This document shows positions 1-9,066 of a stretch of DNA of 64,000 bases, in pieces. This stretch comes from PZPK01 sp041590075. Its GTDB lineage: Bacteria > Pseudomonadota > Gammaproteobacteria > Pseudomonadales > Oleiphilaceae. The notes under the pieces are model-generated. The model searched no databases and had not been told where the DNA came from. It saw only the letters and a program-made list of their open reading frames with translations. The first letter of the stretch is position 1. Every line of letters starts with the position of its first letter. Where the stretch lies: NCBI GenBank assembly GCA_041590075.1, contig JBFHUL010000003.1, positions 1 through 64,000 on the forward strand, in the 5' to 3' direction. The translations under genes were made by a program, and so were the position numbers.

Positions 1-741
1 AAACGCGGTGATTTGTTTGGGCTGCAAATCCAACTTCTGCGCTTGCTCGGCAGTGATGGTGGTGCGGGACCGGGTCCCACTCTGCCAGTCGACATGCAGC
101 GCTTCGATGCCGGCAAGACTGACCATGATGCCCCGGTCTACCGGGGTACCGGTTTTGGCAAGAATGCCAGTGATCGTAAAGGGTTTGTCTTCATGGCGAT
201 TGAAATGCGTGTCTTGCACGCCATGCGCCAACACGATGCGATCACCCACCTCATAACCCAGCGCCTGCGCGACATCAGCACCCAGTACCGCATCGTACAC
301 CGCATCGAAACGCTTGCCTTTCTCAAAGCGCAGCGCACGTTCGTTGCCGTATTTAAAATGCGTAAAATAATCCCCCGTGGTGCCGATGACTCGATAGCCG
401 CGGTGAGAATCGCCCAACGCGAGGGGGATGGACCAGGCAATGGAGGGGTGCTGTTTGATTTCCTGATAACTACGCCAATCGATATTGTTGCTCGCATTGC
501 CCAAATGGAAAACCGAATACAAGAGCAGCGGCAGTGAACCACTGCGGGCGCCCACGAGCACATCGGTGCCCGACACCGTATTGGTGAAACTGTGGCGGGC
601 TTCACTGCGCAGCGTTTCGATACTGAGGAGCAGCAATACGCTCAGCGCCATGCTGAGCACGGTAAGACTCGCGGTGAAACGCCGATTCCACAGGCTCTTG
701 AGGGTCAGACTGAACAGTAAACCAAATTGAAGAGGATGCAT
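1..741 (-). CDS. ABC transporter permease, FtsX/MacB type (N-terminal part, cut by window edge)
   Basis: The reverse strand is open from an ATG at 741 to the window edge, about 247 codons. The product starts with a short cytoplasmic stretch and one strong membrane segment around residues 22-42 (TASLTVLSMALSVLLLL). A large soluble periplasmic domain follows, as in MacB/FtsX/LolC-type permeases; the remaining C-terminal membrane segments lie outside the window. The start overlaps the stop of the ATPase gene in a TAATG junction, so the two are almost certainly co-translated. Since the operon begins at a Zur operator and carries a His-rich zinc protein, I infer a role in zinc uptake or zinc-dependent envelope work. 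The substrate is not shown by the sequence. Confidence 0.85.
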   Translation of the reverse strand, partial: MHPLQFGLLFSLTLKSLWNRRFTASLTVLSMALSVLLLLSIETLRSEARHSFTNTVSGTDVLVGARSGSLPLLLYSVFHLGNASNNIDWRSYQEIKQHPSIAWSIPLALGDSHRGYRVIGTTGDYFTHFKYGNERALRFEKGKRFDAVYDAVLGADVAQALGYEVGDRIVLAHGVQDTHFNRHEDKPFTITGILAKTGTPVDRGIMVSLAGIEALHVDWQSGTRSRTTITAEQAQKLDLQPKQITAF

Positions 742-1463
742 TACAAGATCCTCTGCGTGGCGCGATTGATGTCTGCCAGATCGACGCTGCGATCGAAACA
801 GCTTTGCAGTTGCGCATCGTGACTCACAAACAGCAATGCGCTGTTATTTTCTTCACACACGCGCTGAAGCAGATCAATAAATCGCAGGCGGGTATCGGCA
901 TCCAGCGCGGAGGTGGGTTCGTCGGCGATAATCAGCGGTGGCGCCCCCATCAGGGCGCGCGCTGCCGCAACACGCTGCTGTTGTCCAACACTCAAAGAGT
1001 GAGCGGGTTGATCCAGCATGGCAGCGTCGGCAAGCTGCAAGTGTCCAAGCAGGCTTGTCGCCGCTTCACGCAGGCCCGTCGTCGTTTGCCTGATATGTTC
1101 CATGCGACGCGGGGAGAAGCGACAGCTGAGCACCACGTTATCCAGCACGGAGAGGTAGGGAATCAAGTTGAATTGCTGAAAGATGTATCCCAGATTATCG
1201 GCACGAAATCGGTCGCGCTGTGCCCCCGACATCCGATGCACTGCCTGCTGTAAAAGTCGAATGTTGCCGCTTGCGGGTCGAAGCAGGCCAGCAATCAAAC
1301 TCAGCAAGGTTGTTTTGCCACTGCCACTGCGTCCGCGCAGAAAGACTTTTTCTCCGGCGTGTAACGCGAAGTGCGGTATATCCAGGCAGTCCATCGCACT
1401 GCCGGGCCAGCGAAAGTGCAATTGTTCAATTTCCAATAACGGAGTGGCTTCGCGCATTACCAT
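741..1463 (-). CDS. ABC transporter ATP-binding protein (LolD/MacB-like) of zinc operon
   Basis: The 240-residue ATPase has Walker A (GRSGSGKTT, about residues 44-52), the ABC signature LSVGQQQRVAAARA and Walker B LIIADEPTSALD. This is the LolD/MacB/FtsE branch that partners FtsX-like permeases. A second ATG at 1457 overlaps the upstream stop codon as TAATG, the same junction type as with the next gene. The true start may therefore be 1457 (238 aa). It is the third gene of the Zur-boxed operon and energises the permease encoded immediately downstream. No ribosome-binding site is obvious, which fits translational coupling. Confidence 0.9.
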   Translation of the reverse strand: MVMREATPLLEIEQLHFRWPGSAMDCLDIPHFALHAGEKVFLRGRSGSGKTTLLSLIAGLLRPASGNIRLLQQAVHRMSGAQRDRFRADNLGYIFQQFNLIPYLSVLDNVVLSCRFSPRRMEHIRQTTTGLREAATSLLGHLQLADAAMLDQPAHSLSVGQQQRVAAARALMGAPPLIIADEPTSALDADTRLRFIDLLQRVCEENNSALLFVSHDAQLQSCFDRSVDLADINRATQRIL

Positions 1464-2062
1464 TCAATCGTAGTGTCTGTGGAATTGACATGGTGCAATG
1501 ATTGGCCGGTGGGCCTGATCACCTGGACCCTCAGCTCCTCCAAGCTCTTCATGTGCTGAAGCAGAGGAACGGCCAGCGCCGTTAAAGCTGCGGGCTGCGC
1601 GCAGCGAAAACGGTATGCAAGTTCAAAATCGGCGTGCGTTGCCGCTTCGTCGTTGTAGGGATGCTCCGACTGATGAGGCTGATGAGCGTGATCATCATGG
1701 TGTGCATGCGCAGCGTGAGCTTCATGGTCAGAGTCTGCGATCAGCGCCGACTTCACTTGGTGTGACACGATTTGGCAGTTAGCCTGAGCCGGCAGCGCTA
1801 TGACATTGTCGACGCGCGACAAAAGCTGCTGCGCCTGTTTCACCGCGCGCTTGTGTTCCGCTGATCGCGGAGCGTGCTCAAACCCCACCACGTTTATTGC
1901 GGGCAGAATAACATGCACCAGTGCAGTCTCTTGCTCAACAATGAGGGTCATCTCACCCTCGCCGTGCGTATGCGCGTGATGGTCACGCTCGAATCCGTGC
2001 AGCCATGCCGGTGATGCCGCCGCAATCACAGTGCAGAGGAATAGTGGGTGATGCCAGTTCAT
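1457..2062 (-). CDS. His-rich periplasmic zinc-binding protein, DUF2796/ZrgA family
   Basis: The 201-aa protein begins with a signal peptide (MNWHHPLFLCTVIAAASPAWLHG) and continues into the typical DUF2796 opening, HAHTHGEGEMTLIVE. A central low-complexity segment is extremely rich in His and Asp (HAAHAHHDDHAHQPHQSEH), an obvious zinc-chelating loop. DUF2796 proteins include ZrgA, a component of a second zinc uptake system in Vibrio cholerae. Here the gene sits between a COG0523 GTPase and an ABC ATPase/permease pair, in line with such a system. The start overlaps the GTPase stop (ATGA). The likely role is periplasmic capture of zinc under starvation. Confidence 0.88.
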   Translation of the reverse strand: MNWHHPLFLCTVIAAASPAWLHGFERDHHAHTHGEGEMTLIVEQETALVHVILPAINVVGFEHAPRSAEHKRAVKQAQQLLSRVDNVIALPAQANCQIVSHQVKSALIADSDHEAHAAHAHHDDHAHQPHQSEHPYNDEAATHADFELAYRFRCAQPAALTALAVPLLQHMKSLEELRVQVIRPTGQSLHHVNSTDTTIEW

Positions 2063-3090
2063 GGTTGCTCCTTAAAGGCGTGGGCGGTTGTCATCAGGCA
2101 GTTCATCAAGGCCGGTTCCAGTAATGTCAATTCGTCGGATGATGATGCAATAAATTCCACACGGCTGTCGCCGTGTTCGTCTACGGAAGATTCAAAGGCC
2201 TGATCCTCGGCCTTGTTGAACGCAATAATACCCTGTTCGGTAATGAAGACCCCTTTCGCTCGCAAGAGTGATAGCTGAGCAAAAAATGCGCGCAGTTTGC
2301 TGCGATCAAACAGTAGATGCGCTGCAAATATCCAGCCCCTGCTGTAGTAACCTTCACCGGCATTACTGAAGTGCTGAATGGGCCGTTGTACAGGCGCAGC
2401 GGATGGACCGGACTGATGGCGATGAGCCGCCTGAGTCGCATCGCTTGGCATGGAATGCCAAGGGTGCTCAGACGCCCCCTGCAGCCATGCAGTGGCCAGC
2501 TCGCCGTTGGAGATGGACGTAATGGGCACAGCCAGCCCCATCGCGCTGACAAACGCTTCCAGACAGGCGAGCGTATCTGCTTCATAACAATCCGCTTTAC
2601 TGGCGACAATGACATCTGCCACCTCGAGTTGATTACGAAACGTGGGGTGCTGGGTATGTCTGGGCGACGCGATGTTGCGCGCATCCACCAGCGTAATGGT
2701 GCGCTGCAGTGCCAAAGCCTGTTGGAAATGGGCTTGGGTGAAAACCTCAAGCAATTCTTTAGGATGCCCCAGCCCCGTGGGCTCAATGAGTAAACGGTGT
2801 GGGCGCGCAGCGCGCAACAATTCCGTGATGGCAATCTGCATGGGCAATCCATTGGCGCAACACATGCAGCCACCCGGCACTTCCCGGATAAAGGCAGCGC
2901 TACCCGGCGCAGCACCGCTGCGTAAAAAGCCGCCATCAATGCCCACCGCACCGAACTCATTGACCAGAATAGCCCACCGTTCGTCCTCAGGCTTGTGCTT
3001 GAGCAAATGACGAATTACCGTGCTTTTGCCCGCACCCAGAAATCCGGTAATGATATTGGTGGGTACCTTCTCAATCGAAGCGGTGTGCAT
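2059..3090 (-). CDS. G3E-family GTPase (COG0523/CobW-like zinc metallochaperone)
   Basis: The 343-residue P-loop GTPase has Walker A GFLGAGKST (about residues 17-25) and the hallmark metal-binding CxCC motif (GGCMCCANG, about residues 74-82). An intact CobW C-terminal domain follows, with an internal His-containing linker (AAHRHQSG). Zur-regulated COG0523 proteins such as ZigA and ZagA deliver zinc to client enzymes during zinc starvation. The first-gene position, 40 bp behind a Zur operator, makes zinc rather than cobalt the likely metal. A weak Shine-Dalgarno (GGAT) precedes the ATG. It overlaps the next gene by 4 nt. Confidence 0.92.
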   Translation of the reverse strand: MHTASIEKVPTNIITGFLGAGKSTVIRHLLKHKPEDERWAILVNEFGAVGIDGGFLRSGAAPGSAAFIREVPGGCMCCANGLPMQIAITELLRAARPHRLLIEPTGLGHPKELLEVFTQAHFQQALALQRTITLVDARNIASPRHTQHPTFRNQLEVADVIVASKADCYEADTLACLEAFVSAMGLAVPITSISNGELATAWLQGASEHPWHSMPSDATQAAHRHQSGPSAAPVQRPIQHFSNAGEGYYSRGWIFAAHLLFDRSKLRAFFAQLSLLRAKGVFITEQGIIAFNKAEDQAFESSVDEHGDSRVEFIASSSDELTLLEPALMNCLMTTAHAFKEQP

Positions 3091-3363
3091 GCTGTTTTAC
3101 ATCCATTATGCATTCGAACAATTTTCATGATGTTATAACATAACATTTTTTATTCGTGTAGCGAGAGCAGCGAGCAAGGAATAAGGGGTTATGCCTACAT
3201 CCGGCCGGTTTTGACACTCGCGACGCTGGTTGCGCAACCAAATGATGGTTATCTAGCATAAAATCGTGCGGGCAGCATGGCTGGAGATAAGCGGTCAGCT
3301 AACACGCCTTGTGGCCGCTCTGGCAGACGTAACCGTGTCAAAGGAAGGCTGAACGGTGTGGCA
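3091..3363. other. Intergenic region with Zur promoter and a 14-bp palindrome
   Basis: The region lies between the start of the zinc operon and the 3' end of the diguanylate cyclase gene. Apart from the Zur box it holds a perfect 14-bp palindrome, TGGTTGCGCAACCA, at 3227-3240. I find no convincing gene or T-tract terminator here. Confidence 0.5.
3130..3146 (-). promoter_or_regulatory. Zur operator upstream of zinc operon
   Basis: The sequence ATGTTATAACATAACAT has perfect 7-bp inverted arms (ATGTTAT / ATAACAT) around a 3-bp centre. It matches the known gammaproteobacterial Zur box (core TGTTATA-N-TATAACA). It lies 40 bp upstream of the GTPase start, where bound Zn-Zur would block transcription. 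This is a direct match by eye; binding has not been tested. Confidence 0.85.
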
Positions 3364-4575
3364 TCACACGCCCGCAACCGTGGCACCGTGAATCATATAA
3401 CGATTCTTGCCTTCGCGTTTGGCTTGATACATGGCGGCATCCGCCAGCTTTTTAAGCGCTTCCGCGTTGCGCGCATGATCAGGAAAAATGGCACAACCGA
3501 TGCTGGCCGACACCACCATATTGGCCCCCTGAACCGTAAGCGGACGCGCAATGGCATTCAGAATACGTTCGCAAAGGTGTTCCAATTGAGAGACTTCCGA
3601 TACCTGATCAATGACCAGTAAAAATTCATCTCCGCCTATACGGCAGGCGACATCCTGCTCCCTCAGTTCCTGTTTTATGCGTTTGGCGGTTTCAACTAAT
3701 ACCTGGTCACCACTGTGGTGACCGTATTGATCATTGATGGGCTTGAAATTATCAAGGTCGAGAAAAAGCACGGCCAACTTATGGTGATGGTACTGGCTTG
3801 TTTCCAGATATTTGCTGAGAAAGTCGCGCGCCCCATGGAGCGAATAGAGTCCTGTCAGCGGATCTTGTGTGGCCAGCTTTTCGAGCGTGGTCTTTTCTGT
3901 TTCCAACTTGTAAATATCTTCAACGCGCTGGCGTATTTGGCGGATATGTTGCTGGATGGCGACTTCCATCGGGTAGAAAATAAAGCGGGCCTCCCACGCC
4001 AGCAGCACCAGCGTAATTATCCATACCGCCTGCTCAATGCTCCTGAGTGTCGCAACCCGCTGCTTGGCTTCACGCTCCATCTGCGCGACCACCGCATCCA
4101 GTTTCTGTAGCAGCCGTTCAGTGTAGCCAGAAGAAAAATGCGCCATGACCGCATGGCTGAAGGAGCCATTCAGAATACTGTTGGTCGCCTGCACATACTG
4201 CTTTACCAGCGCATCCAGGCTTGGCTCACCGTCGAAATACAGGCGCGTCAATGCGGAGGACAAAGGGCGGTTGTCGAAAGATAAAAAGCGATGATTCGTC
4301 TCGAAGGATTGCAGCGCCTGCGCGAGTATTTTTCGGTCCTGCTGCGACGGCTCGGACTGGTTCAGGCGATGCGCGTAGAGGGCGATTTTCTGCGACAGCA
4401 TGCGCTGCCTGCCCGACACATTGATGTTTTCGGCATCCGCATTCTGCCCTTCGAGCACCGAGAAAAACATCCACGCAGAGCTGGAAACAGCAATGGCAAC
4501 CAGCGATAAAGCTGCGCAGTACCGTAATCTGAGATGCAAGTGTCGCACGGCGGTCACCCATACTCGGTGGTTCAA
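3364..4575 (-). CDS. Diguanylate cyclase with PilJ/NarX-like sensor domain
   Basis: The 403-residue protein has an N-terminal membrane segment (about 22-40) followed by a PilJ/NarX-type periplasmic sensor (ENINVSGRQRMLSQKIA is its signature). A second membrane segment lies near residue 185, then a short coiled coil and a GGDEF domain. The active-site motif is canonical (RIGGDEF, GGDEF at about 314-318). An intact RxxD inhibitory site (REQD, about 305-308) lies five residues before it. It should therefore make cyclic di-GMP and be product-inhibited. PilJ-type sensors in other proteins detect small anions or surface contact; the ligand here is unknown. It stands as a single gene upstream of the zinc operon. 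Confidence 0.92.
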   Translation of the reverse strand: MNHRVWVTAVRHLHLRLRYCAALSLVAIAVSSSAWMFFSVLEGQNADAENINVSGRQRMLSQKIALYAHRLNQSEPSQQDRKILAQALQSFETNHRFLSFDNRPLSSALTRLYFDGEPSLDALVKQYVQATNSILNGSFSHAVMAHFSSGYTERLLQKLDAVVAQMEREAKQRVATLRSIEQAVWIITLVLLAWEARFIFYPMEVAIQQHIRQIRQRVEDIYKLETEKTTLEKLATQDPLTGLYSLHGARDFLSKYLETSQYHHHKLAVLFLDLDNFKPINDQYGHHSGDQVLVETAKRIKQELREQDVACRIGGDEFLLVIDQVSEVSQLEHLCERILNAIARPLTVQGANMVVSASIGCAIFPDHARNAEALKKLADAAMYQAKREGKNRYMIHGATVAGV

Positions 4576-4721
4576 CTACAAGGTGATAAACCTAGACCAT
4601 GCCGCAACAAAAGGAAACAGTAAAGCGTTTAACGCCCCCTCCTCGGCCCGCAACCGCCCGTCCTTCACGCCCCTCTGTGTTAACAGTCGGATCTGAATAG
4701 GCACTCGCCTCGGGCGTCATC

Positions 4722-4973
4722 TTACTTTTTGTCATGCCAGCCAAAACGTTTGCACAGAAACACACTGCTCATATGCCCGATGCCTGCTGCAACGAGGGCC
4801 GCAACAGCGATCTCAACACTGGACGTGAGCACCCAGAACAGCCCTGCAGCAATCAGAGCACCGGAAGGATACGCATCGGCGGAACGCCCCATGAACACCC
4901 GGCTGAGTTGATGCACCGCAAAAACGCAGGCAAACGAGAGGACAATGGCTTCGAGCAGGCCAATCTGCTGCAT
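4722..4973 (-). CDS. Small two-helix membrane protein, unknown function
   Basis: The product is 83 residues and mostly hydrophobic, with two predicted membrane segments (about 6-24 and 38-66, the second glycine/alanine rich) and a basic C-terminus ending WHDKK. An AAGAG Shine-Dalgarno-like sequence sits 8 nt before the ATG. I do not recognise the family. It lies between a diguanylate cyclase and two GGDEF-EAL proteins on the same strand, but gaps of about 146 and 199 bp separate it from its neighbours, so it may have its own promoter. The coding call rests on hydrophobic pattern and start context. Confidence 0.6.
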   Translation of the reverse strand: MQQIGLLEAIVLSFACVFAVHQLSRVFMGRSADAYPSGALIAAGLFWVLTSSVEIAVAALVAAGIGHMSSVFLCKRFGWHDKK

Positions 4974-5172
4974 GGTATGGACTCTTAATGAAGAAAAAAC
5001 CGCTGAGGCCCGGCATACTAAAGCAATTCGCTATCGGGAAAAAGGGCGCTTGGCCCAGCAGCGCACCCGCAGCCGGGCCATCAGACACGAATAACAGGTT
5101 TCATCGCTCTGGTTGCGCCGTTGCTGGCTACTGCGCATTCACTCCCCTGCCGGAGGGCATAGTCTTTGTGCC

Positions 5173-7014
5173 TCAGCCTGCATCACGCTTATCGCTTTCC
5201 TCACTCGCATTCAGGAAGCGTTTCTGAAAGGCGTCCCAGCTCATGGGCTTGGCCAGATAAAACCCCTGAAAAAAGTCACACCCGGCATGCACGAGATAAT
5301 CCAGCTGTACCTGATTCTCTACGCCTTCGGCCACGATTTTTACATCGTAGAGTTTGGCGAGCGACAGGATGACATTCACCATGGTCTCCTGCGCCGGGTT
5401 TTGATCGGTGATATTCCAGACAAAGCTGCGATCAATCTTGAGCGTATCCACCGGGTAATGCTGCAATTGATTAAACGCGGTATAACCGGTGCCGAAATCG
5501 TCCAGCGACAGCTCGAAACCCAGCGCCTTAATATTCTGAAGTGTGGCAATCACTTTATCGTCGCAGGCCACCAGACTGGTCTCGGTGATTTCCAGCTCTA
5601 CTTTATGGCGCTGAATGCGATAAGCCGACGCCAGACTGTCTAATCGCTGCGGAAAATAATCGTTATACAATTCCTTCGCTGAAATATTAATGGCCAGCCT
5701 GAAGTCGTCCGGCAGGTTTTCCTGCACGGTACTGAAATACTTGAAGGCCTGCTCGATCACGAACACATCAATATCCATGATCAAACCGCTTTCTTCAGCC
5801 ACCGGAATGTATTTGTCCGGCCCAATGCCCGCAAGCCCTTCTGACTGACAGCGAATGAGCACCTCTACGCCTGTAACGCGCATCTGGGCATGTGCATCAC
5901 CGCTGAAAATGGGCATAAAGTTCAGTACAAACTCCCCCTGCCTCAGTGCTTCTTCGAGCCCCCGGGCGATCATCTGCTTTTCCAGAATCTGGGCCGCAAT
6001 ACTCTGATCGAAATAGGTAATACGATTCTTGCCCAACTGCTTGGAACGAAACATAGCTGCGTCAGCATCGCGCATAATGCCATCGGGCGTTGTTTCACCG
6101 TTTTGGCACACCGCCACACCAATACTGCCGCAAACACGCAATTCAAAGCCGTCCAGCTGGAGCGGCGCATTCACCGCCTGCAACAAACGCTGGGCGATCG
6201 CATCGATATCCTGTTGCTGCGCTATATTGGTAGCGGCGATCACAAATTCATCGCCGGCAATGCGGGCAAACTGATGTTCCTCCCCCCAGCTTATTTTGTC
6301 CGTGGCCCGGGTGGAGCATTTCAGGCGCCGGGTAATTTCCTGTAAGACGCGATCACCGTAATCATGCCCATAGGTGTCGTTGATCTGCTTGAAATCATCA
6401 ATATCGAGATAAAACACCACTAAAAAACGCTGTGTACCGGCATGCGCCGACACCGCCCGATCTAACCAGCTGCTGAAACTTCTGCGGTTACATATCCCGG
6501 TAAGATAGTCTTCGCTGGCTTCTTTCAGCAATGCCTGTTGTTCTTTTTCTATCGTGACGCGATACAGGTAGGCAAAGCCCATGGTTACCAGCAAGGGCAC
6601 CAGAAAGCGCAACACCAGACTTAGTTCAACCTGATGAGCAAGCAGCGTCAGTGCACAGGCGACCGTCGCCAATGAAATCAGGAACGCGGAGCGATAGGCA
6701 TAATTAAAGAATAAGCCAATCACCAGAGGGAAAAGCCAAATCGCCCCCCGCACACCCAAAAAATAACACGCGGCAAATATGGTCGCGACCACCAGCAAGA
6801 GCGCAGAGTCATGGAAGAAGCGGCTATGTTTGCCGGTCATGCGGCACACGATCAAGCCAAACATGAGCAAGCTGGCGCAGGCCGTTACCAGAAAGAGCAT
6901 GAAGCTACCAAACACATAGTGATAGCTGGCATAACCCAGGCAAGCCACGGCAGCGAACAAATGATACTGGTAGTACCTGATCCCGGTTAAAACCTCTTTT
7001 TTGTTATCACGCAT
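5173..7014 (-). CDS. Membrane-bound GGDEF-EAL protein (tandem paralogue 1)
   Basis: The protein is 613 residues from the chosen start at 7014, where AAAAGGGA sits 7 nt before ATG; an in-frame ATG at 7038 is less well placed. About six N-terminal membrane helices (residues 12-150) precede the GGDEF domain, whose motif reads AGDEF (about 253-257). An EAL domain follows with EVL in place of EAL (about 384-386). Other EAL catalytic signatures are kept: NISAKEL, EITET, LDDFGTGY, KIDRSFV, AEGVEN, QGFYLAKP. No RxxD I-site precedes AGDEF. It is probably a cyclic-di-GMP phosphodiesterase with a regulatory GGDEF domain. It is closely similar throughout to the next gene upstream. Confidence 0.93.
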   Translation of the reverse strand: MRDNKKEVLTGIRYYQYHLFAAVACLGYASYHYVFGSFMLFLVTACASLLMFGLIVCRMTGKHSRFFHDSALLLVVATIFAACYFLGVRGAIWLFPLVIGLFFNYAYRSAFLISLATVACALTLLAHQVELSLVLRFLVPLLVTMGFAYLYRVTIEKEQQALLKEASEDYLTGICNRRSFSSWLDRAVSAHAGTQRFLVVFYLDIDDFKQINDTYGHDYGDRVLQEITRRLKCSTRATDKISWGEEHQFARIAGDEFVIAATNIAQQQDIDAIAQRLLQAVNAPLQLDGFELRVCGSIGVAVCQNGETTPDGIMRDADAAMFRSKQLGKNRITYFDQSIAAQILEKQMIARGLEEALRQGEFVLNFMPIFSGDAHAQMRVTGVEVLIRCQSEGLAGIGPDKYIPVAEESGLIMDIDVFVIEQAFKYFSTVQENLPDDFRLAINISAKELYNDYFPQRLDSLASAYRIQRHKVELEITETSLVACDDKVIATLQNIKALGFELSLDDFGTGYTAFNQLQHYPVDTLKIDRSFVWNITDQNPAQETMVNVILSLAKLYDVKIVAEGVENQVQLDYLVHAGCDFFQGFYLAKPMSWDAFQKRFLNASEESDKRDAG

Positions 7015-7254
7015 CAGCGCGTCCCTTTTCATCAACATATGAAGTGCTCGTTACGTGATCGCACTGGCTGACGCCGTGCCGCAGCAGAATATCGGTGCCC
7101 GGATACCCGAGGCCAAAAACAGATAAACAGCACCTTGCCGATCGCGCGCCACGCATGGAATCGCCGCGGCGGTACAGGTGAATTGGCCCGGCTCATAAAA
7201 GTGGAACCCCTTGGATGTGCCCGTGTGGTTTCAGATCTCCCCTCCACCTGCGCG

Positions 7255-9066
7255 TCATGCGGCACGAGTGAGATATTTCTGGTTCAAGGTCTCCCAGGTA
7301 AGGGGTTTGGAGAGATAGAAGCCCTGAAAGTAGTCACACTGTGCGTTAACGAGATAGTCGAGCTGCACCTGGTTTTCCACGCCTTCCGCAACGATTTTCA
7401 GGTCGTAGAGCTTGGCGAGCGAGAGAATCACATCCACCATGGTTTCTTGCGTTTGATTCTCGTCGTTGATGTTCCACACGAAGCTACGATCGATCTTGAG
7501 CGTATCCACCGGGTAATGCCGTAACTGACTGAATGCCGTATAGCCGGTACCAAAGTCATCCAGCGAAAGTTTAAAGCCTTTGTCTTTGAGGCGGCTCAGC
7601 ATATCGATGCTGGCTTCGTCGTGCGCGACGAAACTGGTTTCGGTAATTTCCAGCTCAATCATGCCCGGCGGAATAGCGTAGCGCCGCGCAAGCCCCTCTA
7701 CCAAATCGGGAAAGTCGCTGTTGTGCAGCTCTTTCGCCGAGATATTCACGGCAAGAATAAAGTCGGCAGGCAGCTGATCAAGCACCGACGAAATGGCTCG
7801 GAATGCATGCTCCACCACATACAGATCGATGTTCTTGATCGTGCCGAATTCTTCGGCCACAGGGATAAACTTCTCCGGGCCCACCTCCGCCAGATACGCA
7901 GAGCGACAACGCACCAGCACCTCGGCCCCGGCCAGCACTTGCTCGCCGGAGGCGTGCAGCCTGAAAATAGGCATGTAGTTGAGAAAGAACGCCTGTTCGC
8001 GCAGCGCTTCTTCGATACCCAAGGCAATGCGTTGCTTTTCCTGTATCTGGTTGGCGATGTCGGCATCAAAATAGGTGATACGATTTTTGCCCTGCTCTTT
8101 GGAGCGGTACATCGCGGCATCGGCGTCACGCAGAATACTCTCGGCACAGGCCTCAGAGGTTTTAAACACGGCAATACCAATACTGGTACTGAGTTTGAGC
8201 TCGAACTTATCAATCTTCATGGGCGCATTAATCGAGGCCAATAACCGACGCGCAATACTGTCGACGTGGTGATCACAATGCAGGTGCGTCGCAGCAACCA
8301 CAAATTCATCCCCGGCGATACGTGCAAACTGGTGTTCTTCGCCGCGGCAGACCTGATCGGTCTGACGGGTAGATTTAATCAGGCGTTGACTGACCTGTTG
8401 CAGCACCCGGTCGCCAAACTCATGCCCATAGGTGTCGTTAATGTATTTAAAGTCATCTACATCGAGGTAATACACCGCAAGAAAGCTATCGATCTCGCGA
8501 TGTATATCAACCGCCCGCTCCAACCAGCTGTGAAAGCTTCTGCGGTTACATATCCCGGTAAGGTAATCTTCGTTGGCTTCCTTTTGCAGCGCCGATTGTT
8601 CTTTTTCGATCGTGATGCGATACAGATAGGCAAAACCTACCGTGAACACCAAAGGCACGAACATTCTGAGCACCCACTCCAACGACACCGTATGCAAGGC
8701 AAGCAAGAGCCCCAGGCAGGTGGCCGTGGAAGAGATCATCAGTGCGCTGCGATTGGCATAGTTAAAAAAAATGCCGATAACCAGAGGGAAGAGCCATGCA
8801 ATGCCCCGCATCCCCAAAAAATAACACGCAGATAACACCGCCAGAATAATCAACACCAGGATGGTTTCGCGAATCACTTCGCTGTCTTTGTTTCGCATAC
8901 GGCTGGCGATCAACATCAGAATACCTACCGTTGCGCCGCCGGTCGTCATCGCCACGTAGGGATTGCCCGCAAAATAATGGTAAACGGCATAACCACAGAA
9001 GGTCACTGCGGCAAAAAAATGGTATTGGTAGTAACTGATGCCGGTGAGAATTTCTTTGGTTGCCAT
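7255..9066 (-). CDS. Membrane-bound GGDEF-EAL protein (tandem paralogue 2)
   Basis: I place the start at 9066 (603 aa, MATKEILTG), because from there the protein aligns with its tandem paralogue; an extended reading to 9120 adds unmatched residues. The architecture is the same: about six membrane helices, a GGDEF domain with AGDEF (about 251-255) and an EAL domain with EVL in the first motif. The remaining EAL signatures are intact (NISAKEL, EITET, LDDFGTGY, KIDRSFV, AEGVEN). Both copies share an unusual insertion just before AGDEF (GEEHQFARI). About 240 bp separates the copies, enough for a separate promoter. The pair looks like a recent tandem duplication that has kept both frames open. Confidence 0.93.
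   Translation of the reverse strand: MATKEILTGISYYQYHFFAAVTFCGYAVYHYFAGNPYVAMTTGGATVGILMLIASRMRNKDSEVIRETILVLIILAVLSACYFLGMRGIAWLFPLVIGIFFNYANRSALMISSTATCLGLLLALHTVSLEWVLRMFVPLVFTVGFAYLYRITIEKEQSALQKEANEDYLTGICNRRSFHSWLERAVDIHREIDSFLAVYYLDVDDFKYINDTYGHEFGDRVLQQVSQRLIKSTRQTDQVCRGEEHQFARIAGDEFVVAATHLHCDHHVDSIARRLLASINAPMKIDKFELKLSTSIGIAVFKTSEACAESILRDADAAMYRSKEQGKNRITYFDADIANQIQEKQRIALGIEEALREQAFFLNYMPIFRLHASGEQVLAGAEVLVRCRSAYLAEVGPEKFIPVAEEFGTIKNIDLYVVEHAFRAISSVLDQLPADFILAVNISAKELHNSDFPDLVEGLARRYAIPPGMIELEITETSFVAHDEASIDMLSRLKDKGFKLSLDDFGTGYTAFSQLRHYPVDTLKIDRSFVWNINDENQTQETMVDVILSLAKLYDLKIVAEGVENQVQLDYLVNAQCDYFQGFYLSKPLTWETLNQKYLTRAA

Noticed and set aside
3227..3240. 14-bp palindrome TGGTTGCGCAACCA as a regulator site
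   Set aside because: It lies far from any start codon on either strand and matches no operator I know, so it is mentioned only in the intergenic entry.
4988..5227. 79-codon plus-strand frame between the small membrane protein and the GGDEF-EAL gene
   Set aside because: It has low-complexity composition, no family resemblance and it runs into the opposite-strand EAL gene.
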